Assembly (NCBI RefSeq): GCF_034321785.1
Contig: NZ_JAXLPB010000002.1
Location: 310,001 to 374,000, forward strand
Origin: Fulvimarina uroteuthidis
GTDB lineage: Bacteria > Pseudomonadota > Alphaproteobacteria > Rhizobiales > Rhizobiaceae
DNA: 64,000 nucleotides
Direction of reading: 5' to 3'
Part shown: in pieces, positions 26,401-34,597 of the stretch
How the letters are laid out: each line of letters begins with the position of its first letter
How positions within the stretch are numbered: the first letter of the stretch is position 1
Notes under the pieces: generated by a model
Database searches by the model: none
What the model saw: the letters and a program-made list of their open reading frames with translations, nothing else
What the model was told of the DNA's origin: nothing
Program-made: the position numbers and the translations under genes

Positions 26401-27897
26401 TCACTCGGCCGGAACCGCGCCTTCGCGCCGGGCCTCGTCCTGATCGAAGACCCGGATCGGCCCGCCCGCGACCGGGCCGCGCCGCGCGGGCGCCCTGCTT
26501 GGCGGTTCCGAAATATCCTGGACGCCCATGGGCTGCGGCGCGTAAGCCGGGAGTGAAACCGGCAGCGGGCTGGCATGGCGCCCGACCCCGCGATAGGTGA
26601 AGCCGAGCGCGATCAGGCGCTTGGCCTCCAGATGGTTGCGCAGGTCGACGATGACGGGCCTGCGCATCAGGAGCCTTGCCGCCATCCAGTCGATCGTCAG
26701 GAATTCCGGCCATTCGGTCGCGATCACCACGGCATCGGCATCGGCGAGCGCCCGGTCGATCCGGTCGGCGATCCGCACGCCGGGAACCAGCCGGGCGAAA
26801 TGCTCGCCGGCGGCCGGATCGTAGGCGGTCACGCTCGCGCCCGCCGCAATCAGGTCGGACAGGATCGACAGCGCCGGCGCCTCGCGCACATCGTCGGTGC
26901 CGGCCTTGAAGGCAAGACCCAGAAGCGCGATCCGCCGGCCGCACAGCCGCGCGCCGACGGCCTCCTCGATCTTGGCCGCCATGGCATGCTTCTGGCGCTC
27001 GTTCGCCGCGATCACCGCGCCGGCGATCTCGCTCGGGCAGCCAAGGTCCGCGGCAAAGCTCGTCAGGGCGCGCAGGTCCTTGGGAAAACAGGAGCCGCCG
27101 AAACCGGGGCCGGCCTTCAGGAACGCCGGGCCGATCCGCCGGTCCGCGCCCACGGCGCGCGAAAGCTCGTCGACATCGGCGCCGACCCGCTCGCAGATCT
27201 GCGCAAATTCGTTGACCAGCCCGATCCGCGTGGCCAGGAAGACGTTGGCCGCATATTTGATCATTTCCGAGGTTTCGAGCGCGCCGACCTCGACGAGCGG
27301 AAAGCCCTGGCTCGTCAGCGGCGCGTACAAAGCGCGCATCGCCGCGAGCCCCGCCTCGCTGGCGCTTCCCACGACGATCCGGTCGGGCCTCGTGAAATCC
27401 TCGATGGCGCAGCCCTCGCGCAGGAATTCCGGATTGGAGACGATCGAAAAGCTTCCCGGCTTCAGCCGGCGCGCCACCATCGCCTCGACGGCGCGGCAGG
27501 TTCCAACCGGCACCGTCGACTTGATGACGATGGTCAGGTGGCCGCCCGCCTGGCTCGCCGCGCGCAATCCCGCGGCCTGATCGACGGCGGAAAACAGCGC
27601 GCGCAGATCGGCGGACCCATCCTCGCCCGAAGGCGTGCCGACCGCGACGATGAGGATGAGGTCGGGCTCGCCCAAGGCGCCGGACGGATCGACGCCGAAC
27701 GACAGGCGGCGCGCCTCGCCGTTTCGCGCGACCACCTCGTCAAGCCCGGGCTCGTAGATCGGCATCTCGCCGCGCGCCAGCCCCTCGATCTTCGCCGGAT
27801 CGATATCGATGCAGGTGACGGCGTGGCCGAGATCGGCAAGACAGGCCCCCGTCACCAGACCGACATAGCCGGTCCCCAGGACGCAAACGTTCAGCAT
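26401..27897 (-). CDS. ugd: UDP-glucose 6-dehydrogenase
   Basis: 498 residues. N-terminal NAD site VCVLGTGYVGLVTGACLADLGH; substrate-binding EFLREGCAIEDF, KYAANVFLATRIGLVNEFA; catalytic cysteine in GGSCFPKD (~265); C-terminal LLGLAFKAGTDDVREAP. It oxidises UDP-glucose twice to UDP-glucuronate in the cytoplasm. The protein runs ~60 residues past the usual end, with a Pro-, Arg-rich tail. UDP-glucuronate may enter the EPS directly and also feeds the UDP-glucuronate decarboxylase at 37461. GDP-mannose dehydrogenase is a related alternative, less likely because the motifs follow the Ugd pattern. Confidence 0.92.
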   Translation of the reverse strand: MLNVCVLGTGYVGLVTGACLADLGHAVTCIDIDPAKIEGLARGEMPIYEPGLDEVVARNGEARRLSFGVDPSGALGEPDLILIVAVGTPSGEDGSADLRALFSAVDQAAGLRAASQAGGHLTIVIKSTVPVGTCRAVEAMVARRLKPGSFSIVSNPEFLREGCAIEDFTRPDRIVVGSASEAGLAAMRALYAPLTSQGFPLVEVGALETSEMIKYAANVFLATRIGLVNEFAQICERVGADVDELSRAVGADRRIGPAFLKAGPGFGGSCFPKDLRALTSFAADLGCPSEIAGAVIAANERQKHAMAAKIEEAVGARLCGRRIALLGLAFKAGTDDVREAPALSILSDLIAAGASVTAYDPAAGEHFARLVPGVRIADRIDRALADADAVVIATEWPEFLTIDWMAARLLMRRPVIVDLRNHLEAKRLIALGFTYRGVGRHASPLPVSLPAYAPQPMGVQDISEPPSRAPARRGPVAGGPIRVFDQDEARREGAVPAE

Positions 27898-28016
27898 GGC
27901 AGCAATTCCCTGTTTGTCTTGGTGTTGAAACCTGGCGCGCGTCGGCGCGTCTCGTGCAGATCGGGTGCAAGGGAGCCGCGGGCCTCGCAAGGGTCGCGTC
28001 GATCGCAGCGGTCGTC

Positions 28017-29462
28017 TCAGCGCGCGCCGCGCGCCGCCAGGACGACGGGAAGCGTGTGGACGAGGATGTAGAGATCGAGCCAGACGGACCAGTTTCGGAT
28101 GTAGAAGACATCCGACCGGCGCTGGGATTCGAGGTCCGAATCGCTGCGATGGCTGATTTGCCAGTATCCGGTGAGCCCGGGCATGACGCTTGCGCGCAGG
28201 GCGCGAAAATCCTGGTCGAACGCTTCGAGATGGTAGCGCGGAAAGGGCCGCGGGCCGACGAGGCTCATCTCTCCGACGACGACATTGAGAAGCTGGGGCA
28301 GCTCGTCGATGCTCGACTTGCGCAGCGCCGTTCCGATCACCGGCAGGATGCGCGGATCGTTCTTCAGCTTGAAATGCCGCTGCCATTCGCGCGCCGCATC
28401 CGGATCGTCGGCGAGATGCCGCGCGAGCCGCGCCTCGGCATCGGCATACATGGTGCGCAGTTTCAGGACGTTGATGGTCCGATCCCGGATGCCGGCCCGC
28501 TTCTGGACGTAGAACGGGTTGCGTCCGTCATAGGCAAAGACCGCAAGCGCCGCGAGGACGATGACCGGTAGCGCCAGGACGAGGGCGGGGACGGCGACGA
28601 GAACGTCGAAGATCCGTTTCAGTCGCAGATTGTCCGCGACGAGCAGGCTGTGGCGCAGTTCGAGTCCCCCCGAACCGAGGATCGACGGGCTCCGGGTGCG
28701 CAAGGTCTGGACCGAGCCTGCATCGCGCAGGATCATGACGCTCGGCAGGTCGAGCTCGGCCGCGATGCGCAGATCGTCCGCTTCATGGCCGCTGGACAGG
28801 AGAATGGCGCAGGCGAAGGTCTCGCCGCCCGGCTCGGCCGGCCCGCACGCGGCCATGACCGCGGCGCGGATCTGCGCCGCGGTCATGGCCGGCACCACGG
28901 CGAGTGCGCGGTAGCCGAGTTCGGGCTCCTCGTCGAGCGCCCTGGCAAGGCGCCGCCCCTCGCTTTCCTCGCCGATGATGACGACCGGCTCGCGCCACAG
29001 GTCGTGGCGGATGAGAAGCCGCTGGACGAGCGTGCGCGCGAGCGTGCCGAAGCCGGTCAGCGCGATGAGCATGACGATCCACACGACCATGAGGGTCCAG
29101 ATCGTCAGGTCGCGTGCGAGCGCCGCGGCGACGAGGGTCGACAGGATCGCCGCGGCGAGGATCTGCTGGCGGAAGAGGTCGAACGGGCTGAGCCGGCTTG
29201 CCGAATACAGCCCGAACGTGGCGTTGACGATGACCAGCAACAGGCCCCAGAGCACCGCGAACGGCACCCAATCGGCGATCGAACCCGTGCCGGTGGGAAA
29301 CCCGAGGCCCTGTTGCGCGAGGACGAGGAACGCGGCGGCGGAAAGACCCGCCACGCCATCGGCGAGCGCCAGTGCGATATGCTGTTTCAGTCGCAGGCGG
29401 CGGATGGGCCGAACGGCCCGCTCACCATAGGCCTGCACCGTCGTGAAGTCAGTGTCTGACAT
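28017..29462 (-). CDS. Polyprenyl-phosphate sugar-1-phosphate transferase (WbaP/WcaJ type)
   Basis: 481 residues from ATG 29462. Four membrane segments in the first ~150 residues, a Rossmann-like middle (VVIIGEESEGRRLARAL), a fifth hydrophobic segment after LKRIFD, and the catalytic domain with KRAGIRDRTINVLKLRTM, RKSSIDELPQLLNVVVGEMSLVGPRPF and PGLTGYWQI. This enzyme starts the repeat unit by moving a sugar-1-phosphate (glucose or galactose in studied relatives) onto undecaprenyl phosphate. It lies between Ugd and the epimerase, all on the minus strand. Confidence 0.92.
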   Translation of the reverse strand: MSDTDFTTVQAYGERAVRPIRRLRLKQHIALALADGVAGLSAAAFLVLAQQGLGFPTGTGSIADWVPFAVLWGLLLVIVNATFGLYSASRLSPFDLFRQQILAAAILSTLVAAALARDLTIWTLMVVWIVMLIALTGFGTLARTLVQRLLIRHDLWREPVVIIGEESEGRRLARALDEEPELGYRALAVVPAMTAAQIRAAVMAACGPAEPGGETFACAILLSSGHEADDLRIAAELDLPSVMILRDAGSVQTLRTRSPSILGSGGLELRHSLLVADNLRLKRIFDVLVAVPALVLALPVIVLAALAVFAYDGRNPFYVQKRAGIRDRTINVLKLRTMYADAEARLARHLADDPDAAREWQRHFKLKNDPRILPVIGTALRKSSIDELPQLLNVVVGEMSLVGPRPFPRYHLEAFDQDFRALRASVMPGLTGYWQISHRSDSDLESQRRSDVFYIRNWSVWLDLYILVHTLPVVLAARGAR

Positions 29463-29565
29463 GGCGGTTTGCAATCGCTTCGGGTTGGAAGGACGCTCTG
29501 GCTGTCTGTCTGGTGTCAGGCATCGGGCTTTCCGAACATCGATGTTCGATTTTCAAGCCGATGCC

Positions 29566-30597
29566 CTAGGCGCTGGGTGCGGCCACCGCCGAGCGAGGCT
29601 GCGCCACCGCACCCGGCGCGGCATCGGCCATGAGCTGTCCGGCGATCCACGCATAGGTCGGAACGATGCCTTCGCGCAGATGGATCGTCGGCTCCCAGCC
29701 GAGCACCTCGCGCAGCCGGGAATTGTCGCTGTTGCGGCCGCGAACGCCCTGGGGCTTCGTCGTGTCGTGGCGCTTGACCAGCGTCTTTCCCGCAGCTTCG
29801 CAGACGATGTCGACCAGTTCGTCGATGGTGACGAGCTCGTCCGTTCCCAGATTGAGCGGCAGGCCGTAATCGGACCGCATCAGCCGGACGAGGCCCTCGA
29901 CGCAATCGTCGATATACATGAAGGAGCGCGTCTGCCGGCCGTCGCCCCAGATGTCGAGCGACCCGCCGTCCCGTGCGAGCGCGACTTTCCGGGAAATGGC
30001 CGCCGGCGCCTTCTCGCGTCCGCCATCATAGGTGCCGAGTGGGCCGTAGACATTGTGGAAGCGCACGACGCGCGTCTCCATGCCGTAATCCTCGGTGACG
30101 TATTCGCACAGCTTCTCGGTGTAGAGCTTCTCGAGCCCGTAGCCCTCTTCGGGCTGGGCCGGAAACGCGTCGTCCTCCTTCAGCGGCGTCACATCGGGCT
30201 GGAGCTGGAGGTGGGCGGGATAGACGCAGGCCGAGGAGGAGTAGAGAAACCGGCCGACCCCGGCCCGGCTCGCCTCGTTGACCATGTGCACGTCCATCAG
30301 GGTGTTGTTGACGGTGATCTCCGCATGGGACTGGCTGATATAGCCGATCCCGCCCATGTCGGCGGCCAGGTGATAGACCTGGTCCATGCCCTTGACGGCG
30401 GCGGCGCAATTGCCGGGCTCCCTCAGGTCGACCTTCAGGAATTCGTCGCCGGCGGACGCCTCGTATTCCGGCATCTTGATGTCGGCGCCGCGCACGAAAT
30501 GGCCCATGGCCTTGAGGCGCGAGACGAGATGGTGCCCGATGAAGCCACCGGCCCCGGTGACGAGAATGCGTTGCGAGGCGGATGCGGAAATCGCCAT
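29566..30597 (-). CDS. gme: GDP-mannose 3,5-epimerase-like SDR enzyme
   Basis: 343 residues. Extended SDR with GAGGFIGHHL at 15-24. It follows the plant GDP-mannose 3,5-epimerase closely: AADMGGIGYI (78-87), SSACVYP with the acid/base Cys at 124, YGLEK with Tyr153 and Lys157, RFHNVYGPLGTYDGGREKAPAA with Lys196, WGDGRQTRSFMYIDDCVEG, and GVRGRNSDN near the end. All four active-site residues known from plants are present. The reaction would give GDP-L-galactose (or GDP-L-gulose) from the GDP-mannose that ManC makes at 34598. It is the last gene of the minus block that shares the 30598-30993 control region. Confidence 0.85.
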   Translation of the reverse strand: MAISASASQRILVTGAGGFIGHHLVSRLKAMGHFVRGADIKMPEYEASAGDEFLKVDLREPGNCAAAVKGMDQVYHLAADMGGIGYISQSHAEITVNNTLMDVHMVNEASRAGVGRFLYSSSACVYPAHLQLQPDVTPLKEDDAFPAQPEEGYGLEKLYTEKLCEYVTEDYGMETRVVRFHNVYGPLGTYDGGREKAPAAISRKVALARDGGSLDIWGDGRQTRSFMYIDDCVEGLVRLMRSDYGLPLNLGTDELVTIDELVDIVCEAAGKTLVKRHDTTKPQGVRGRNSDNSRLREVLGWEPTIHLREGIVPTYAWIAGQLMADAAPGAVAQPRSAVAAPSA

Positions 30598-30664
30598 GAC
30601 GGCTGTCCTTGAACGTTGAACCCGCCGCGATCATGCGGCGGTGTTTCGAACAAAGTCATCGCGT

Positions 30665-30678
30665 CATCGGGATTACTC
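30665..30678 (+). promoter_or_regulatory. TCGGGATTA element, copy 3 (14-base match to copy 4)
   Basis: CATCGGGATTACTC, identical over 14 bases to 37296-37309 in another EPS control region, 316 bases upstream of the RTX beta-helix start. Confidence 0.5.
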
Positions 30679-30741
30679 TTCCTCGGCCGAGCCCGCCGGC
30701 GATCGCAGTGCCGTGAAAGGATTAACCACGCCTTATTTTCC

Positions 30742-30755
30742 TTGATCCAGATCAT
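30742..30755 (+). promoter_or_regulatory. FNR/Crp-like palindrome A
   Basis: TTGATCCAGATCAT: TTGAT-N4-ATCAW with one mismatch to the FNR-type consensus, and a perfect TGATC-CA-GATCA core. Confidence 0.45.
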
Positions 30756-30863
30756 CATCGGCCAACGACGGATTGCCTCCGTCACGTCCGATCATCGAAT
30801 AGTGCGAATAATTTAGGAAGAGAGCAGGACAGCTTTCGGTTGAAGAGGCTCGACTTCGAAAAT

Positions 30864-30877
30864 TTGATCGAGATCAG
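30864..30877 (+). promoter_or_regulatory. FNR/Crp-like palindrome B
   Basis: TTGATCGAGATCAG: again a perfect TGATC-N2-GATCA core, 117 bases before the start of the RTX beta-helix gene. Confidence 0.45.
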
Positions 30878-30993
30878 TCAATACTGAAATGCGATCTTTC
30901 TTTCTCCCCCAAACGGACAAATAGACGACTCGAAACAGTCCCGATTTGCCAGCATTTTCCCGCCGTCAACAACAAGAAAAGGAATGCTGGAGC

Positions 30994-32931
30994 TTGGCTA
31001 TTCAACCGAACGATATCTTCGGAACCGTGGACATGAACCGTCCCGGCGACGCGATCGTGCTGACGTCCGACATGGACGTGCGCGCCGTCATAGATAGATC
31101 CCCCGCCGGAGCGACCTTCTGGTTCGAGGCGGGAACCTACAGGCTCGACAGCCCGATCGATCCCAAGGACGGGCAGAGCTTCTTCGGCGAGAAGGGCGCC
31201 ACCCTCGACGGATCGGTGCCGCTCGAGGGGATCGAGGCCGATGGGGATTACTACTCCGTCTCCGGCCAGACCCAACAGGGCCAGAGATTTGCGACCGAAA
31301 ACGCCATGAGCGGCTTCGAGCGTGCGGGTTACCCCGAAACCGTCTTCGTCGACGGCCAGCCGCTGAAGGCCGTCGCCAGTCTCGGCGAGCTCGAGGCGGG
31401 CGCGTTCTACTTCGACTACGCCGCCGACAAGATCTTCTTTGCCGAGAGCCTCGAAGGCCGGCAGGTCGAGGCCGGCGTCAGCCCCGCCGCGTTCCTGTCC
31501 GACGCGTCGAACGTCACGGTCTCGAACTTCGTCATCGAACACTTCAATTCCCCCGTCCAGCGCGGCGCGATCCAGGGCGGAGAAGGCTGGACGGTCGAGA
31601 ACAACGAGGTCCGCTTCAATTACGGCGCCGGCATCACCGTGCAGGACGATGGCCGGATGCTCGGCAATTTCGTCCACAACAACGGCCAGCTGGGCCTCGG
31701 CGCGAGCGGCAACGGCATACTGGTGGAAGGCAACGAGATCGCGCAGAACGGCTACTGGTCGGGCATCGAGGTGGATTTCGAGGCCGGCGGATCGAAGTTC
31801 GGCGAAGCCTCCAATCTCGTCGTGCGCGACAACTACGCCCACGACAATAGCGGCTACGGCCTGTGGACCGACGAGAACTCGATCAACGTCCTCTACGAGG
31901 GCAATCTCGTCACGGGCAACGAAGCCGGCGGCATCAGCCACGAGATCTCCTACGATGCGGTCATCCGCGACAACACCCTCGTCGGCAACGGCGCGGCGCG
32001 CGCCGACGGCTGGCTCTGGGGCGCGCAGGTCCAGATCCAGAACTCCCGCGACACCGAGGTCTACGGCAACCGCATCGACATGTCGGGCGGCGTCAACGGC
32101 ATCGCCCTCGTCCAGCAGGATCGCGGCGGCGGGCGCCTCGGCGAATATGTGACGATCGGCAATTCGGTCCACGACAATGTCATCGTCTCGCGTTCCGGCG
32201 ACGGCGTGACCGGCGGCGCGGCCGATTTCGACGAAGACGGCATGCTGAACGGGGGCAACACCTTCTTCGACAACGCCTATTACATGAACGATGGCGACCA
32301 TTGGCGGTGGGGCGATTTTCCGAGCGGCGACGACTGGAACGCCTATCTCGAAGATTCGGGGCAGGGAAACGGCTCGACCCTGTCGAACGCCATCCCCGAC
32401 ACCGCGAGCTGGCTGACGGGAACCGCGTCCATCCCGGTCGTCGCAGATCCGGGCGGATCGCCCGGTTCCTCCGGCTCCTCGGGCACGCCGATCGTCGCCG
32501 ATCCCCAGATCCCCGATGACGGCCCGGTTCAGCTGCCGGGCATCTCGTTCGACGGCCAGCCGACGCTCACGGGAACGGCCGGCGACGACGATCTCGACGG
32601 AACCGGCGGGGCCGATGTCATCGCGACGGGCGCCGGGCGCGACATCGTCTTCGCGGCCGAAGGCAACGACCTGATCTCGGGCGGCGCGGGTGCGGACATC
32701 TTCGTGTTCGAGATCGCGTCCGGGCAGGACCGCATCCTCGACTTCGAGGCATCCGGGCCGGAACACGACACGGTGGTACTCCCGGACGACTACTTCCAGA
32801 CCGCCGGGGACGTCATCGCCAGTGCCCGCGACGTCGAGGGCGACGTCGTGATCGCCTATGGCGACAATGTCCTCACCCTGGAGGATCTTTCGGTCGCGGC
32901 GCTGAGCGATGATCATTTCCAGATCATGTAG
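30994..32931 (+). CDS. Beta-helix protein with C-terminal RTX repeats, probably type I secreted
   Basis: About 645 residues. No ATG suits the N-terminus; TTG 30994, 10 bases after AAAAGGA, is preferred over TTG 30946 and ATG 31033. Residues ~40-440 form a right-handed beta-helix (repeats such as VENNEVRFNYGAGI, VRDNYAHDNSGYGLW, IRDNTLVGNGA). After a Gly-Ser-Pro linker come RTX nonapeptides (GTGGADVIATGAGRDIVF, EGNDLISGGAGADIFVFE) and a hydrophobic C-terminus, the signal for a type I (TolC-type) exporter; no Sec peptide is seen. The module order recalls AlgE-type C5-epimerases, but their YGFDPH motif is absent. Probable extracellular enzyme for the EPS. Confidence 0.82.
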   Translation: MAIQPNDIFGTVDMNRPGDAIVLTSDMDVRAVIDRSPAGATFWFEAGTYRLDSPIDPKDGQSFFGEKGATLDGSVPLEGIEADGDYYSVSGQTQQGQRFATENAMSGFERAGYPETVFVDGQPLKAVASLGELEAGAFYFDYAADKIFFAESLEGRQVEAGVSPAAFLSDASNVTVSNFVIEHFNSPVQRGAIQGGEGWTVENNEVRFNYGAGITVQDDGRMLGNFVHNNGQLGLGASGNGILVEGNEIAQNGYWSGIEVDFEAGGSKFGEASNLVVRDNYAHDNSGYGLWTDENSINVLYEGNLVTGNEAGGISHEISYDAVIRDNTLVGNGAARADGWLWGAQVQIQNSRDTEVYGNRIDMSGGVNGIALVQQDRGGGRLGEYVTIGNSVHDNVIVSRSGDGVTGGAADFDEDGMLNGGNTFFDNAYYMNDGDHWRWGDFPSGDDWNAYLEDSGQGNGSTLSNAIPDTASWLTGTASIPVVADPGGSPGSSGSSGTPIVADPQIPDDGPVQLPGISFDGQPTLTGTAGDDDLDGTGGADVIATGAGRDIVFAAEGNDLISGGAGADIFVFEIASGQDRILDFEASGPEHDTVVLPDDYFQTAGDVIASARDVEGDVVIAYGDNVLTLEDLSVAALSDDHFQIM

Positions 32932-32970
32932 TCGGGCCTGAACCGCCGACCTTCCCGATGCGACGCAAAT

Positions 32971-33001
32971 GGCGGGGCGCCCGAAAGGCGCTCCGCCGTT
33001 T
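32971..33001 (+). terminator. Intrinsic terminator after the RTX beta-helix gene
   Basis: GGCGGGGCGCC (32971-32981), loop CGAAA, GGCGCTCCGCC (32987-32997), then GTTT: an 11-pair stem with one G-U pair, 40 bases after the stop. The T-run is short. Confidence 0.65.
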
Positions 33002-33168
33002 GGCCTCGAAACGCGGGCGGCAGACACCCGACGGGCGCGGCGCGAACGCCCGCCCGCGCTACTCCGCAAGAGCAAGGGGGTTGCTTGATCGAGGGCAATG
33101 ACGCCAAGCCAGATCCGGCCATCCTGAAACGGACATCGACCCCGCACTTGGGAGGCATTCGTTTCGTG

Positions 33169-34467
33169 ATGGATCACGCCGACATTCAAGATTTCCGTCC
33201 GGTCCCGTTTCCGGCGCTTTCGATCGACCCCGATCTCCTCGGCGTCGCAGCCGCCTTTCGCGAACGCCTGTTCCGGGACATCCTTCCGCTCTGGTCGGTG
33301 GTGGGCATCGATCGCACCGAGGGCGGCTTTGCGGAGGCCCTCTCCCACCGCTGCCGGATCGAGCCGGGACCGCGCAGGGTCCGCGTCACCGCGCGCCAGG
33401 TCTACGCCTTCGCGACGGCGGCCGAGATGGGGTGGAACGAAACGGCGGCGCGCGCCTGCCTCGATCACGGCTACCGATTCCTTCTGCGGCATTGCTCGGC
33501 GGAAGGGTTCCTCGCCCACACCCTCGACCACGACGGCAGGGTGCTCGATCCCGGCCACGATCTCTACGACCAGGCGTTTCTCGTTCTGGCCTATGCCAAG
33601 GCCTACCGGCTGACGGGCGACCGGCGGATCGCGCTGCGCGCCGAAGAGCTGCTGCGCGGGCTGCGCTGCCGGTTCGCCGCCGCCAATGGCGGCTTCGTCG
33701 ATCATCTCGCCCGACGCCGGCCGCTGCGCGCCAACCCGCACATGCATCTCCTGGAAGCGGCGCTGGCGTGGGTCGAGATCGACGACACGTGCGAATGGCG
33801 CGAGTTCGCCGACGACATCGTCGATCTGTTCCTCACCCGCCTCTTCGACCGGACGTCCGGTTTCGTCCTGGAGGATTTCGACGAGAACTGGCGGGCGATA
33901 CGGCAGGACGGCCGATCCCGCGTCGAGCCCGGGCACCAGTTCGAATGGGCCTGGTTGCTGATGCGCTGGGAGCAGCTGTCGCAATCCTCGTGCGCGGGCG
34001 TTGCCGAGCGCATGATCCGGTTCACGGAAAGCAACGGGGTCGACAGGACCCGCAGGGTCGCGGTCAACGCGCTGTGGCAGGACGGCTCGATCGCCGATGC
34101 CACCGCGCGGCTCTGGCCCCAGACCGAACGCCTGAAAGCCTGGCTTGCCCTGGCCGAAGCCGGCCATGGCGAGGACGCGGCTCTTGCCGAGAGACATGCG
34201 GCGGACGCTGCGGCCACGGTGCTCTCCTATCTGGACACGCCCGTCGGCGGCCTCTGGCACGATCTCATGGACGAACAGGGCGCGTTCATGCCCGGCCCCG
34301 CGCCGGCAAGCTCGCTCTATCACATCATCTGCGCCGCGCAGGAACTCGTCGCCTATTGCGCCGGCGATGGCGAACCGCTCGGGCCGGCCCGCGGCACATC
34401 CATGGCGGGGATGCGGTTTCGGGCGCCCATGGCGCGCCCGCCGGCTCCGGTGGCAGCCGCCAGGTAA
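33169..34467 (+). CDS. AGE-family epimerase/isomerase (possible mannose-6-phosphate isomerase)
   Basis: About 432 residues from ATG 33169; GTG 33166 is one codon earlier and GGGAGG lies at 33150-33155. An (alpha/alpha)6 barrel of the N-acylglucosamine 2-epimerase family: RVTARQVYAFATAAEMGW, YDQAFLVLAYAKAYRLTGD, NPHMHLLEAALAWVE and PGHQFEWAWLLMRWEQL carry the Arg and His residues that line the active site in this family. Members interconvert mannose and fructose, cellobiose and Glc-Man, or GlcNAc and ManNAc; many rhizobial ones are labelled mannose-6-phosphate isomerases. The next gene is ManC, whose own isomerase domain looks degenerate, so supplying mannose-6-phosphate is a good guess. Confidence 0.8.
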   Translation: MDHADIQDFRPVPFPALSIDPDLLGVAAAFRERLFRDILPLWSVVGIDRTEGGFAEALSHRCRIEPGPRRVRVTARQVYAFATAAEMGWNETAARACLDHGYRFLLRHCSAEGFLAHTLDHDGRVLDPGHDLYDQAFLVLAYAKAYRLTGDRRIALRAEELLRGLRCRFAAANGGFVDHLARRRPLRANPHMHLLEAALAWVEIDDTCEWREFADDIVDLFLTRLFDRTSGFVLEDFDENWRAIRQDGRSRVEPGHQFEWAWLLMRWEQLSQSSCAGVAERMIRFTESNGVDRTRRVAVNALWQDGSIADATARLWPQTERLKAWLALAEAGHGEDAALAERHAADAAATVLSYLDTPVGGLWHDLMDEQGAFMPGPAPASSLYHIICAAQELVAYCAGDGEPLGPARGTSMAGMRFRAPMARPPAPVAAAR

Positions 34468-34597
34468 GGCTCAAGGCGCGCCCTGACCTGCGCCCGCCCC
34501 TGCCATCGGGACCGCCGGAACCGCCCCCGTTCGCGTCCAGTCCTCGATTCTGTTTTTCGTCAACAAGCGCTCTTTGCGAGAAAGCAGGTTTTCCACC

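Larger units (their letters stand above)
30598..30993. other. Divergent control region of the epimerase and RTX beta-helix genes
   Basis: 396 bases with no gene, AT-richer than its neighbours. It holds TCGGGATTA copy 3 inside CATCGGGATTACTC (30665-30678), a GGATTAACC at about 30718, and two perfect TGATC-N2-GATCA palindromes 122 bases apart (within 30742-30755 and 30864-30877). Confidence 0.6.

Noticed and set aside
30994..32931. Naming the RTX beta-helix protein a mannuronan C5-epimerase
   Set aside because: The module order is similar, but the catalytic motif YGFDPH is not present and no alginate genes are nearby.
30874..34323. A 1149-codon minus-strand open frame over the RTX beta-helix and AGE genes
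   Set aside because: Composition follows the antisense of real genes; the plus-strand proteins have clear families.
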